From positions 1-53,004 of the forward strand of contig DATFXM010000051.1 of NCBI GenBank assembly GCA_035315885.1: 53,004 bases of DNA. Direction: 5' to 3'. The notes below the pieces were generated by a model. That model saw only the letters and a program-made list of their open reading frames with translations. It had not been told where the DNA came from and made no database searches. The DNA comes from DATFXM01 sp035315885. Lineage in GTDB: Bacteria > Acidobacteriota > Blastocatellia > UBA7656. The position numbers and the translations under genes are program-made. Below are positions 43,852 through 52,885 of the stretch, one piece after another. Position 1 is the stretch's first letter. Each line of letters starts with the position of its first letter.

Positions 43852-44541
43852 ATGGCAGCGACGATGACGACAGTTGTTAAGGGGAACGAAGAGGGCGGCA
43901 ACTTCTTCAGCCGGCTCGCCTGGTACTACCAGATGGCCGTGCTTCTGTTGCTGTCGGCCCTGCTGGTCTGGGCCGCCGACTATCTGCTCTACAGCGAGAA
44001 GAGAACCAAGACCGCGAAGATCCAGGAGCAGGTTCAAAAACTCAAGGCCAGCAACGCTCAGGGTACGATAATTCGGCAAAACCTCGCAGCAACCGAACAG
44101 ACTCTCAAGGACAAACGCGAGGAGATAGACAAGCTTCGAGACCTGCTGCCGGATCAGGTCGAGATTTCCAAGGTTTACGACAATATCAAGGACTTTCTGC
44201 GTGAGCAGCACCTGGAGCTCAGGAAGTTCGCGCATTTGAAGACTCAGCCGGGAGACTTCTACACCGCCCAGCCGATCCAGATTGACGTCACCGGAACTTA
44301 CGACAACCTTGGAATGTTCTTCTCGAGACTCGGCTTTTACTCGCGAATCGTGAGCGTCACCGAAGTGGAAGTAAAAGTTGCCGAAGAGAATGCACAGGAA
44401 GCAGGCCGATCGATAAACGGATCGTTCGTGCTGACCGTGTACTATATTGCGCCCGAGAATCTCGAGAAGTTAACGATGAAGAAACCCGCGGCGCCTACCG
44501 CGGCTGCTCCAGAGCCTGGTAAGCCGGCGAAGGGCAAATAG
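43852..44541 (+). CDS. pilO: Type IV pilus assembly protein PilO
   Basis: 229 residues with AAGGAG before the ATG. A short cytoplasmic part, TM helix (about 27-47), coiled coil (about 52-105) and a ferredoxin-like periplasmic domain (about 110-210) that dimerises with PilN. A Pro/Ala-rich tail closes the protein. Lies 11 bp after pilN. Confidence 0.92.
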   Translation: MAATMTTVVKGNEEGGNFFSRLAWYYQMAVLLLLSALLVWAADYLLYSEKRTKTAKIQEQVQKLKASNAQGTIIRQNLAATEQTLKDKREEIDKLRDLLPDQVEISKVYDNIKDFLREQHLELRKFAHLKTQPGDFYTAQPIQIDVTGTYDNLGMFFSRLGFYSRIVSVTEVEVKVAEENAQEAGRSINGSFVLTVYYIAPENLEKLTMKKPAAPTAAAPEPGKPAKGK

Positions 44542-44557
44542 CGACGGGAGCGGACAA

Positions 44558-45169
44558 ATGAAAGCAAGAATACTAACCGCCATCATTACTGTTAATCTTC
44601 TGTTCGCGGGCGCGGTCTCGGTGCCGGCCGAGGACAAGGAAGGTTCATCGGGAAGCAAGCCGGCCAAAGAGAGCCTTGGGCCTGTCGCGGAATCGATTAC
44701 GCCTTACCGGCCGACAAACCGCGACCCGTTCAAGCGTACACCCAAGCCGAAGGTCATCAGAAACCTGAAGGGTGGGGTACCGCAGCCTGCGCGAGTTCTC
44801 GGCTTCCCGACCCTTGATATGCGGCGCGCCGAGTTCCGTCAGAAGGTGCAGCAGTCCGAGTCGATGGCTCGACCGGGACCGGATCCTGTTTCGCAGTACC
44901 TGGTGGGCGAAGTCGAGATCACCGGAGTCTTCCGAGACGACCATGGATTCGGCGCGTTCCTGCGGGCCCAGCCAACTGGAACAATGTTCTTTGTCCGGAA
45001 CGGCTCGAAGCTGTACAACGGTGAGGTCACTCGCATTGTGGGAGACGAAGGCGACGGCGCTTCTCGCGTTCAGTTCCGCGAGGTCACCTACATCGAGAAC
45101 AACGGCAAGCAGACGCCACAGGAAAAGGTAGTCATAAAGGTGCCGACCGCAAGCGCGTCGAGGCGCTGA
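44558..45169 (+). CDS. pilP: PilP-like pilus assembly lipoprotein/periplasmic protein
   Basis: 203 residues. The N-terminal signal (MKARILTAIITVNLLFAGAVSVPA) lacks an obvious lipobox Cys, so it may be a soluble rather than lipidated PilP. A proline-rich linker precedes the beta-domain (about 105-195) with the typical sequence VGEVEITGVFRDDHGFGAFLR. It links the PilNO complex to the PilQ secretin. Lies 16 bp after pilO, in the right place of the operon. Confidence 0.88.
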   Translation: MKARILTAIITVNLLFAGAVSVPAEDKEGSSGSKPAKESLGPVAESITPYRPTNRDPFKRTPKPKVIRNLKGGVPQPARVLGFPTLDMRRAEFRQKVQQSESMARPGPDPVSQYLVGEVEITGVFRDDHGFGAFLRAQPTGTMFFVRNGSKLYNGEVTRIVGDEGDGASRVQFREVTYIENNGKQTPQEKVVIKVPTASASRR

Positions 45170-45273
45170 GGAATCTACGCGAAAGCCCTCTGAACAATTG
45201 TTCGCAAACGAAAGAGTTTTGTAGTACCGGCTGGTTGCCGGCGTCGGGAATATGAGAGAGGGAGATAAAAGCT

Positions 45274-48183
45274 ATGATAGCTAGGAGGCTTGTAACATCG
45301 CTGGTGCTGGCGGCGCTCATTGGTAACGTCAGTGTGCTTGCAGGGTCAAGCGTCGGCCTCGCATCTGCTCCGGAGGGCCAGGCGTTTACGCTGGTGTCGC
45401 TCCGGCATGAGACCGTAGGCGCAACGACGCGCATACAGGTGGAGTCGAGTGCGCCACCCCTCTATGCTGTCTTCCGGCCGACCGACCGGCTGATCATCGT
45501 CGATCTGCCGGGCTGCGCGGGCTCGCAGCTCGAGCCCGAATACACAGTTCACAGCGCGCTCGTCGATTCCGTTTCGATAAAGCAGTCGAGCACCGCTGGA
45601 ACGTCAGTGCGCGCAGCGACACGGCTCGAAGTCGCCGTCAGACCTGACGCACACGATCGCACAAGCGTCAGCGGAAACGTCCTGACCCTGGAGTTCTCGC
45701 CCGAGGCGCAGGCCTCAACGGCCAGGCCCGCAACCCAGAACAACGCCGAATCCACGGGAGTCTACGTGCTCCCGACTCCGGTCAGCGGTGCAAAGCAGCC
45801 TGCAGCCAGCAAGCCTGCTGCTTCGCAACCGTCCGCGAGCGACACCGCGACGCCAAAACCCGCCGCGTTGAGAGCCGCGACCGTGATTCGGGACGTCCGC
45901 TCGGAAGCCAGCGCCGGCGGACTTCGCATCGTCGTCGATTCCGACGGTGCGCTTCAATATAAAGATTTCATCCTCTCTGATCCGTGGCGGGTTGTTGTAG
46001 ACATAACCGGTGTGCGCAGTGCGATCGGCAACCGCGTGACCAATGTAGCGGCGGCTTCGATCGACCGGCTGCGTATTGGTCAACCCAGCGCGAATGTCGT
46101 TCGCATAGTTCTCGACGCCAAATCGAAGGTAAATTACCAGGTCGTCCGAGATGGACAGCAACTGGTGATCACCGTTGGCAACCCAAGCTCTCGCGACAGC
46201 GACAACAAGCCGGCAGTCGAGTCCAGGCCGCCGGCAAACGGTGTCGTGCAGAAGGCCGCGGCACAGCCAGACGCCAAGAGCGAACTGAAGGTGGCGGGCG
46301 AGCGGATCGAGAACAAGACCGACAACACCAAGTCCGCGGATACAGCAGACTCGAACCTCATCGCTCAGGCGAAGGGCTCTGCACCGTCTTCAAAACCGGC
46401 GCAGGTTACGCCAGCACCTAATCGCAACCTTCCACCGGCTCCGGCAGCGTCCCAGCCCGCGAACAAGCCTGTAGCTCCGGCCGCCCAGCCCGTTAGCTCC
46501 AGCCCGCGCGGAACTCTGGACGTCCAGCGTCAGTCAAACATCCTGACCGATCCGCGGGCGAAGGGCCAAATGGCAGTCTGCGATCCGAACTATACCGGCG
46601 GACTCATCAGCTTCGATCTGCGGGCGGGCGTCGATCTGCGCGACATGCTTCGCTTCATATCCCAGCAGTACGGCGTGAACTTCATCATCGATAAGTCAGT
46701 GAGCTCGGTTCCGGTTGACATCAGGGTCACCGATATTCCCTGGAATCACGTGATGGACTCGGTGCTCAGGGCGAACCGTCTGGGCGCTGTCTGCGAGAGC
46801 AACGGCAGGATGATCCGCATCGCGACGTTGTCTGCCATCAAAGAAGAAGAAGATCAGCGCAAGGCGATGCTCGAGGCGCAGTCCGAGCTTATTCCGCTCA
46901 CTACGAAGATCATTCACCTCAAGTATGCCCGCGCGGTTGGATCGCTGTCTGCGTCCGGCAGGGGTGGTTCTGGTTCCAGCGGCGGCGGAGGCGGCAACTC
47001 ACAGGCGGGTGGGGGAGGCGGTCAGGGCCAGGGCACGCTTCTTCAGATCGTCAGAGCGAGATTGAGCAAGCGAGGGAAGGTGGAGATCGACGCGAGGACA
47101 AATAGTCTGATCCTCACCGACCTTCCTGAGTATATGCAGGTTATGGAGGACATGATCGCGAAGCTGGATCGACCGGAACCTCAGGTTGAGATCGAAGCCA
47201 GAATCGTGATCGCGAACCGAAACTTCCTGCGAGACATCGGTGTTGAGTTGGCTACCGCAGTCACTGGCAGCCGCGGTAAGTCGGGAATCTTCGAAACGTC
47301 TCCCGCGCAGCTCAACGGCAGCGGTCTGGCGCAGGGCGGCCAGAACGCCGGCGGAAGTGGCGGCAGCGGCGGCAGCAGCGGCGGCACCGGAAGCGGTAGC
47401 GGTAGCGGATCCGGATCCAGTCAGCAGAAGGGACTCGGTCCGAACCTCCTGGGGCCGTTTGCCGATGGCTCGCTGCGAGCGGCTGCCAATTCAGTTCTCG
47501 GTCTGACAACCGGCGTCTTCGGTACGGCTATTCTCTCGACCGCTTTGTCGGCGTCCGAGACGAAGGGCCAGATTCGAACCATCGCGAGTCCGCGCGTGAC
47601 AACGACCGACAACAAGACGGCGGAAATCGTGAACGGCGTTCAGATCCCGGTACAAACGGTGTCCAACAACACCATCACCACGACGTTCGTGACCGCGGCG
47701 TTGAGGCTCGAGATCACTCCGCAGATCATCGAGGAAAACGGCCAGGTGTTGATGCACGTAGTGGCTGAGAACAACAACGTCAACTTCTCGTTGGCTAACC
47801 AGTTCAACAATGGAACTCCGGGCATCGACACTCAGTCGGCGGAGTCTACGGTGCTGGTTGCCGACGGTGGTACGACGGTGATGGGCGGCATCAACATCGA
47901 CAGCGAGAGCCACTCGATGAATCGCACTCCGGGCGTGTCGAAGGTTCCGATCCTGGGTGAATTGTTCAAACGACGAACGGTTCGCCGGGATGCAAACGAG
48001 ATCCTGTTCTTCCTGACACCGCGCATCGTGCGGCAGGATGTATTGGGCAACCCGGCTCCGCAGCGGAGCTCGATGGAAGGCGCACCGGCTCCGGTTCAGC
48101 CGCGGACGTCAGTTGCCCAGGGTCCGACGCAGCCCAAGACCCAGCCAGCAGCCGTTGCCGCGGGCAAGCCCAGCGGTAAGTAG
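45274..48183 (+). CDS. pilQ: Type IV pilus secretin PilQ
   Basis: 969 residues, longer than proteobacterial PilQ (about 700-770). Signal peptide (1-25), two AMIN peptidoglycan-binding domains (about 35-130 and 200-300), a Pro/Ala/Ser-rich linker, the STN/N0 region (about 440-510), an N1 domain and the secretin barrel (about 760-920: VPILGELFKRR, ILFFLTPRIV). Two very Gly/Ser-rich insertions (about 563-588 and 675-715) are low in complexity. It forms the outer-membrane pore for the pilus. A ribosome site GAGAGAGGGAG precedes the ATG, 104 bp after pilP. Confidence 0.94.
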   Translation: MIARRLVTSLVLAALIGNVSVLAGSSVGLASAPEGQAFTLVSLRHETVGATTRIQVESSAPPLYAVFRPTDRLIIVDLPGCAGSQLEPEYTVHSALVDSVSIKQSSTAGTSVRAATRLEVAVRPDAHDRTSVSGNVLTLEFSPEAQASTARPATQNNAESTGVYVLPTPVSGAKQPAASKPAASQPSASDTATPKPAALRAATVIRDVRSEASAGGLRIVVDSDGALQYKDFILSDPWRVVVDITGVRSAIGNRVTNVAAASIDRLRIGQPSANVVRIVLDAKSKVNYQVVRDGQQLVITVGNPSSRDSDNKPAVESRPPANGVVQKAAAQPDAKSELKVAGERIENKTDNTKSADTADSNLIAQAKGSAPSSKPAQVTPAPNRNLPPAPAASQPANKPVAPAAQPVSSSPRGTLDVQRQSNILTDPRAKGQMAVCDPNYTGGLISFDLRAGVDLRDMLRFISQQYGVNFIIDKSVSSVPVDIRVTDIPWNHVMDSVLRANRLGAVCESNGRMIRIATLSAIKEEEDQRKAMLEAQSELIPLTTKIIHLKYARAVGSLSASGRGGSGSSGGGGGNSQAGGGGGQGQGTLLQIVRARLSKRGKVEIDARTNSLILTDLPEYMQVMEDMIAKLDRPEPQVEIEARIVIANRNFLRDIGVELATAVTGSRGKSGIFETSPAQLNGSGLAQGGQNAGGSGGSGGSSGGTGSGSGSGSGSSQQKGLGPNLLGPFADGSLRAAANSVLGLTTGVFGTAILSTALSASETKGQIRTIASPRVTTTDNKTAEIVNGVQIPVQTVSNNTITTTFVTAALRLEITPQIIEENGQVLMHVVAENNNVNFSLANQFNNGTPGIDTQSAESTVLVADGGTTVMGGINIDSESHSMNRTPGVSKVPILGELFKRRTVRRDANEILFFLTPRIVRQDVLGNPAPQRSSMEGAPAPVQPRTSVAQGPTQPKTQPAAVAAGKPSGK

Positions 48184-48194
48184 GGAATCAATTG

Positions 48195-48223
48195 ATGGGT
48201 GGCGTGCTTGTGCCGCCACCCAT
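48195..48223 (+). terminator. Hairpin terminator after pilQ
   Basis: ATGGGTGGCG pairs with CGCCACCCAT (10 bp, 9-nt loop) 12 nt after the pilQ stop, followed by a mildly T-rich TTCATCCTTAATAAT. It may end or attenuate the pil transcript before the roadblock gene. Confidence 0.7.
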
Positions 48224-48319
48224 TCATCCTTAATAATAAGTTCTCGCGAAAAGCAATCAGGTCTCGCGAATCACCGTCGGACAACTCTCGCTACGGCCCA
48301 ATCGGACGGGGAGATACCT

Positions 48320-48688
48320 TTGAGCTTCGTTGATACCCTTAACAAGATGATTGAGCGCCTCGACGGCTGCAGCGCGGTCGTAGTGCTGGGCCTGGACGGC
48401 ATTCCAATAGAGCGGCGGGTTGGAGATATCGACCCTTCGCTCGACATCGATCTAATTGCCACCGAGTTTGCAACACTGGTTCGCCGAGGCCAGCGGACGG
48501 CAGAAGATACCGCGCTTGGTGAAATGAGCGAAATCGTGATCACCACCGATCGAATAACCTTCCTTATACGTCCGATCACCACCGAATACTTCGTTCTGGT
48601 TGCATTGAATCCCGGCGCCAACGTCGGCCGATGCCGCTTCGAGTTGCGCAAGGCACAGCTTGCGATGGAAGCGGAATTCGCGGTCTAG
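48320..48688 (+). CDS. Roadblock/LC7-domain protein (MglB-like)
   Basis: 122 residues from a TTG at 48320, with GGGGAG seven nt upstream; a longer frame overlaps pilQ and is rejected. The sequence SFVDTLNKMIERLDGCSAVVVLGLDGIPIER is the start of a roadblock fold and IVITTDRITFLIRPITTEYFVLVALNPGANVGRCRFELR its core. Such proteins act as MglB-type GAPs or scaffolds for MglA-like small GTPases that set polarity of type IV pili, which fits its place after pilQ. No MglA is in the window. Confidence 0.88.
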   Translation: MSFVDTLNKMIERLDGCSAVVVLGLDGIPIERRVGDIDPSLDIDLIATEFATLVRRGQRTAEDTALGEMSEIVITTDRITFLIRPITTEYFVLVALNPGANVGRCRFELRKAQLAMEAEFAV

Positions 48689-48693
48689 ACAGA

Positions 48694-48804
48694 ATGCAGT
48701 AGGCAGTAGGCAGTTGTTCGGAACTCACACCCGAAGTTCAAGACGCCAAACCCGAACCATTAGACCCAAAACCCAAACTGCATACTGCCTACTGCCCACT
48801 GCCT
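48694..48804. repeat. Inverted heptamer element (GGCAGTA ... TACTGCC)
   Basis: Left arm 48694-48714 (TGCAGTAGGCAGTAGGCAG), spacer of about 62 bp with CCAAACCC/AACCC motifs, right arm about 48777-48804 (CTGCATACTGCCTACTGCC). It starts five nt after the roadblock stop codon. Confidence 0.92.
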
Positions 48805-48900
48805 AGTCTTGCAATTCCGGCCGACCATACGGTATTTTTCACAGTTGCCTTAGCGGCATGATTCATCACTAATATCGTCTGATCGAATAAGGAAACTTCA

Positions 48901-49458
48901 ATGCAAGCCAATGATATTCGGCGTGGAATGATAATTATCTACAACGGGAGCCCTCACCGGGTCCTGGATTTTCAGCATCGCACGCCAGGTAACCTGCGCG
49001 CGTTTGTTCAGGCCAAGTTGCGCAGCCTTATGAGCGGGTCTTCAACTGAGGTTCGCTTCAGCTCCACCGAAAACATCGAACGCGCAGTCCTCGAAGAACA
49101 TGAGATGGAGTACCTCTATTCCGACGGAGACATGCACCATTTCATGAATACCGAGACCTACGACCAAATAGGGCTCGATAACGAAGCGCTCGGCGATGCG
49201 ATGAACTACCTCGTCGCGAGCACCAAAATAAAGGTTGAATTCTTCGAAGGAACGCCTATCGGTGTAGAGCTCCCGCCCGCGGTAGAGCTGACGGTGGTCG
49301 AGACCCCGCCTGAGCTGAAGGGTGCTACGGCGTCCAACAGCCCCAAACCTGCGAAGCTCGAGACCGGAGTCACCGTCCAGGTTCCACCGTTCATAAAGGA
49401 AGGCGATAGAATCCGCGTCGACCCAGCCAAGGGTGTTTACCTGGAACGCGCAAAGTAG
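48901..49458 (+). CDS. efp: Translation elongation factor P
   Basis: 185 residues, three beta domains of normal EF-P length, AAGGAA before the ATG. It binds between the P and E sites and relieves ribosome stalling on polyproline. The loop that reaches the peptidyl-transferase centre reads RTPGNLRAF: the residue equal to E. coli Lys34 is Asn31, and no Lys or Arg is at the tip, so the known Lys/Arg modifications cannot occur at this position. The C-terminal domain has the EF-P signature VQVPPFIKEGDRIRVDPAKGVYLERA. No epmA/B, earP or similar gene is near. Confidence 0.95.
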   Translation: MQANDIRRGMIIIYNGSPHRVLDFQHRTPGNLRAFVQAKLRSLMSGSSTEVRFSSTENIERAVLEEHEMEYLYSDGDMHHFMNTETYDQIGLDNEALGDAMNYLVASTKIKVEFFEGTPIGVELPPAVELTVVETPPELKGATASNSPKPAKLETGVTVQVPPFIKEGDRIRVDPAKGVYLERAK

Positions 49459-49503
49459 AATGTCGACCCACCGGTCTGTGGACTGCCGGCCGGCCGTCTC
49501 GCT

Positions 49504-50799
49504 ATGTACCTGCTTTACAGCATCGGCCTGTCGTTAGTTTTCATCTTGTGCTTGCCTTACTTTGCCTACCAGGCCCTACGTCACGGCAAATACGTTTCCA
49601 GTTTCGCAGAACGGCTTGGACGGTTGCCCCATTCGCTTCGGAATGACGGGAAGCCTGCTCTGTGGGTACATTCCGTGTCCGTCGGCGAATACCTTGCAGC
49701 TCGACCGCTGATCAACCGGCTCATCACTGAAATGCCAGGCTGGAGAATTGTCGTGTCTACCACGACCCTGACTGGACAACTCCTCGCCAGAAAGCACTCG
49801 CCTTCTGGCGACGTCTTCTATTTTCCGTTTGACTGGACATTCTGCGTTCGACGAGCGCTTGATTGCGTGCGCCCAAGCGCAGTGGTTATCGTCGAAACCG
49901 AACTGTGGCCGAACTTCATTCGCGAGTGCCGGCGCCGCCGCATCGCAACCGTTATAGCTAACGGCAGGATCTCGCCCCGGTCGTTCAATGGATATCGCCG
50001 CGTCCGCCGATTCATTGGCGGCGTATTGCGTGACATCAGCCTTATGGTGATGCAGTCGCCGGCCGATGTAACACGAGCCCTCGAACTGGGAGCTGAGGCC
50101 AAACGCGTACGACTCTGCGGGAACTTGAAATACGATGCCATCGAGGGCTCGAGCGCCGAATCAAATGCGTCCGTCGTTTTGCGGCTCGCGTCGATTCCGA
50201 ACCTCATCGTCGCAGGAAGCACGGCACTCGGCGAAGAGCGGGCGCTGCTCGAAGCGCTAACCAGAGTTCGGAAGACGCCGTCGCTCGAGAATACCCGCTT
50301 GCTGATTGCTCCAAGGCACCCCGAGAGGTTCGACGAGGTTGCGGGACTGATCGAACGTTCCGGTCTGACTCTGAGACGCCGGTCTGAGACGGATGGATCG
50401 AGTCAAGGCGCGGCGGATGTCATCCTGCTGGACACGATCGGTGAACTCACAGAGGTCTACAAGTACGCGGCGATAGTGTTCGTGGGCGGAAGTCTGGTAC
50501 CGCGTGGCGGTCACAACGTGCTCGAACCCGCCGCTTGCGCAAAGCCTATAGTGGTCGGACCGTACACCGATAACTTCAGGCAGATAGTCTCGGACTTCAG
50601 CACCGCCGATGCTATCGTACAGTTGAAGGCGAGCTCTGATGAGGATCAGGCCGTTCGGCTGGCGGCAGAATTGACGAGGCTTCTGCTGGACCGCGAGCAA
50701 GCAGCCGCGCTCGGAGAGAGGGCGTTGAGCCTTCTCAAGGCTAACCGAGGCGCGACTGAGTGCACGGTGCGGGCAATCAGAAATCTCCTGAGCGAGTGA
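49504..50799 (+). CDS. waaA: 3-deoxy-D-manno-octulosonic acid (Kdo) transferase
   Basis: 431 residues. N-terminal membrane anchor (about 1-25), then a GT-B fold: SVSVGEYLAARPLI carries the catalytic Glu region, STTTLTGQLLARKH, ETELWPNFI and, in the C-terminal half, AGSTALGEER, APRHPERF, FVGGSLVPRGGHNVLEPAA. It adds Kdo to lipid IVA from CMP-Kdo on the cytoplasmic face of the inner membrane, showing that the organism makes LPS. Its stop overlaps the lpxK start (GTGA). Confidence 0.94.
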   Translation: MYLLYSIGLSLVFILCLPYFAYQALRHGKYVSSFAERLGRLPHSLRNDGKPALWVHSVSVGEYLAARPLINRLITEMPGWRIVVSTTTLTGQLLARKHSPSGDVFYFPFDWTFCVRRALDCVRPSAVVIVETELWPNFIRECRRRRIATVIANGRISPRSFNGYRRVRRFIGGVLRDISLMVMQSPADVTRALELGAEAKRVRLCGNLKYDAIEGSSAESNASVVLRLASIPNLIVAGSTALGEERALLEALTRVRKTPSLENTRLLIAPRHPERFDEVAGLIERSGLTLRRRSETDGSSQGAADVILLDTIGELTEVYKYAAIVFVGGSLVPRGGHNVLEPAACAKPIVVGPYTDNFRQIVSDFSTADAIVQLKASSDEDQAVRLAAELTRLLLDREQAAALGERALSLLKANRGATECTVRAIRNLLSE

Positions 50800-51878
50800 T
50801 AAGAAAAGACCAGAAGGTGTTGCGATTTCTCGCCTGGCTTCCCGCAAGGCTGTACGAGCTTGTCGTCAGGTTGCGGGTCGCTGCGTACGAAACCTCCTAT
50901 CTCAAGAGCCGTCGCCTGGAACCTACAGTCATATCAGTCGGAAACCTCACCGTTGGGGGAACCGGCAAGACCCCAATGGTGGGTTACATCGCGCGCTATC
51001 TGGCTGAGGAAGGTCACGATGCGGCGATCCTCACTCGTGGGTACGGGCGCAATTCGACCGGGCTGCGAACCTTGAACGTGGAGGCGAAGAGCAGTGTGCC
51101 AGACTACCGTGAGTTCGGCGACGAGGCGGTGATGATGTCCGAGTGGCTCCCCGAAATCCCAATCCTGATCTCCGGCGATAGATGGGACGCGGGGAATTGG
51201 GCCAGTCGCGAGCTTAAGTCGAATGTTTTGATTCTGGATGATGCTTATCAACATCTGAGAGTCGAACGCGATCTCAACATTCTTCTTCTGGATGCCACTG
51301 ACCCGTTCGGAGGCTTCGAGATGGTCCCGTTTGGCCGGCTTCGTGAGCCGCTGTACGGCATCAAGAGGGCCGACGCGGTCATTGTCACGCGCGCCGACAG
51401 GCCGTTCGACGAACATCAAACGACGTCGATCATCAAGCATTTTTGCCGCGCCGATGTGCCGATCCTTTACTTCTATTCTTCTCTGGTCAAGCTGAGACAC
51501 CTTCAGACCGGCGATGCTTATGAGATTTCGAAGTTCAGAGGGTGGAACGTTGCAGCGATGTGCGGGATAGGGAATCCTGAAGCTTTTGCAGACGAGCTGC
51601 TCCAGGTCGGCATCAACATAGTCGCAGAGAATTTCTATAAAGATCATCACCCCTTCAGCGTTAATGATTTGCAGACAGTAGCGGCGGGGGCCACCGCTGC
51701 CGGTGCCGACGCGATAATCACCACTGAAAAGGATGCCGTGAGACTTCGTGGTATCGAACTGCCAGAAACGCCAGTGTACGCTGCGGTGTTGGAGTTGCGC
51801 AGCGAGGATGAAGTCCGGTTTAAGAGCTTGTTGCTCAGAACCGTCCACCGAAACGCTGCAGAACTAAAGAAGAACTGA
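50796..51878 (+). CDS. lpxK: Tetraacyldisaccharide 4'-kinase
   Basis: 360 residues from a GTG at 50796, whose GTGA overlaps the waaA stop; the longer frame into waaA is rejected. Walker A in GNLTVGGTGKTP, TRGYGR, ILISGDRWDAG and LDDAYQHLRVERD, as in LpxK where the Asp-x-x-x-Gln-His motif is catalytic. It phosphorylates the lipid A precursor at the 4' position. The order waaA-lpxK is typical of a lipid A operon. Confidence 0.94.
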   Translation: MIRKDQKVLRFLAWLPARLYELVVRLRVAAYETSYLKSRRLEPTVISVGNLTVGGTGKTPMVGYIARYLAEEGHDAAILTRGYGRNSTGLRTLNVEAKSSVPDYREFGDEAVMMSEWLPEIPILISGDRWDAGNWASRELKSNVLILDDAYQHLRVERDLNILLLDATDPFGGFEMVPFGRLREPLYGIKRADAVIVTRADRPFDEHQTTSIIKHFCRADVPILYFYSSLVKLRHLQTGDAYEISKFRGWNVAAMCGIGNPEAFADELLQVGINIVAENFYKDHHPFSVNDLQTVAAGATAAGADAIITTEKDAVRLRGIELPETPVYAAVLELRSEDEVRFKSLLLRTVHRNAAELKKN

Positions 51879-51914
51879 TTAAGCTGATTTCAGGCGGTTC
51901 AAGGCTGCAGGCCC

Positions 51915-52853
51915 TTACCTCATGCCGCTGTCGAATTGGATGGTGACATAGGAAAAAGTTCGGGATGTGACTTCAACCTGTTGTTCCTGGGCCCTGGGCA
52001 GTTTCCGTTGATTAGTTCGCGGTGGGCCGATCAGATAGATCCCGGGCGGAAGTGAAACGCGAAATCGGCCATCGGTGCCGGTTTGAGCTCTCGCAACCTC
52101 GCGCCCATCCGATGCCGAGTAAATCGCAAGATCAGTTTGAAACGGCGCGGCCTGCGTGTGCGGCTGTCCGACGCGAATCGGTCCGGGGTGAGTTGGGGAA
52201 AGCAGGGCCTGACCTTCGATTCCCGATTCGCTTTGGTTCACCGTGGGACCTCCTTCGACATCGGTGATTCTGTCGTCTCTTAGCTCCAGGTCCAACTTGA
52301 CGCGAGACCCCCGCGTTAAGTCAACCATCATCTGATTGACACTCAGGTGCTTTTGACTGCCTGTGCCTTCGATCACGTAGTCTCTGGCCAACAACGGTGT
52401 AAAGCCTTCGGCGGTATTCACCGGCAGCTCAATAAATTTGCCAGCGGCCTGCTTCCAGTGAAATACGCGCAAGACACCGCCGGGCAATTGCCCTCGGCTC
52501 CAAAGCGACAGAATTTCGGGAATCCCGTCTCCATCGAGGTCGGCAACCTGAATAGACTCTATAGACGTGCTGTAGGGGTCGTCTTCAGCTTGAAAGAGCA
52601 GCGAGGACTTTGGACCAGAGGACTGAATGGCGAGATGAACCTTGGGGCGTGGATGCTGAGTCGCCCAGGTGACTACTTGTTGGTACTGCTTTGTTCCGCA
52701 AAGCCGTGCGCGCACGGCAACGCGCCTCTTTTGAGGCGCGTTTGTTTGGACGCCGTGCGCGAGACTTTTATAAGGGTTGGATCCCAGGACTAAGGTGAAT
52801 CCGATTGCCAGGACGATCCGACTTCTCATCAAGACTGATCTTAGCAGTCGCAT
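51915..52853 (-). CDS. Secreted protein with FG-GAP-like loop and carboxypeptidase-regulatory-like domain
   Basis: 312 residues; signal sequence about 8-32 whichever ATG (52853 or 52829) is used. An FG-GAP type VADLDGDGIPEILSLW near 110 may bind calcium. The C-terminus (about 210-305: GIEGQALLSP ... TDGRFRVSLPPGIYLIG) has the prealbumin-like fold of carboxypeptidase-regulatory domains, as in the TonB receptor. Function unknown; extracytoplasmic binding or structural role inferred. Convergent with lpxK, 36 bp apart. Confidence 0.78.
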   Translation of the reverse strand: MRLLRSVLMRSRIVLAIGFTLVLGSNPYKSLAHGVQTNAPQKRRVAVRARLCGTKQYQQVVTWATQHPRPKVHLAIQSSGPKSSLLFQAEDDPYSTSIESIQVADLDGDGIPEILSLWSRGQLPGGVLRVFHWKQAAGKFIELPVNTAEGFTPLLARDYVIEGTGSQKHLSVNQMMVDLTRGSRVKLDLELRDDRITDVEGGPTVNQSESGIEGQALLSPTHPGPIRVGQPHTQAAPFQTDLAIYSASDGREVARAQTGTDGRFRVSLPPGIYLIGPPRTNQRKLPRAQEQQVEVTSRTFSYVTIQFDSGMR

Positions 52854-52885
52854 TCACCACACCGCATCTATCTATCAGCGGCCTA

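Noticed and set aside
45227..45241. Terminator or attenuator between pilP and pilQ (CCGGC/GCCGG)
   Set aside because: Five pairs only, without T-run; too weak to call.
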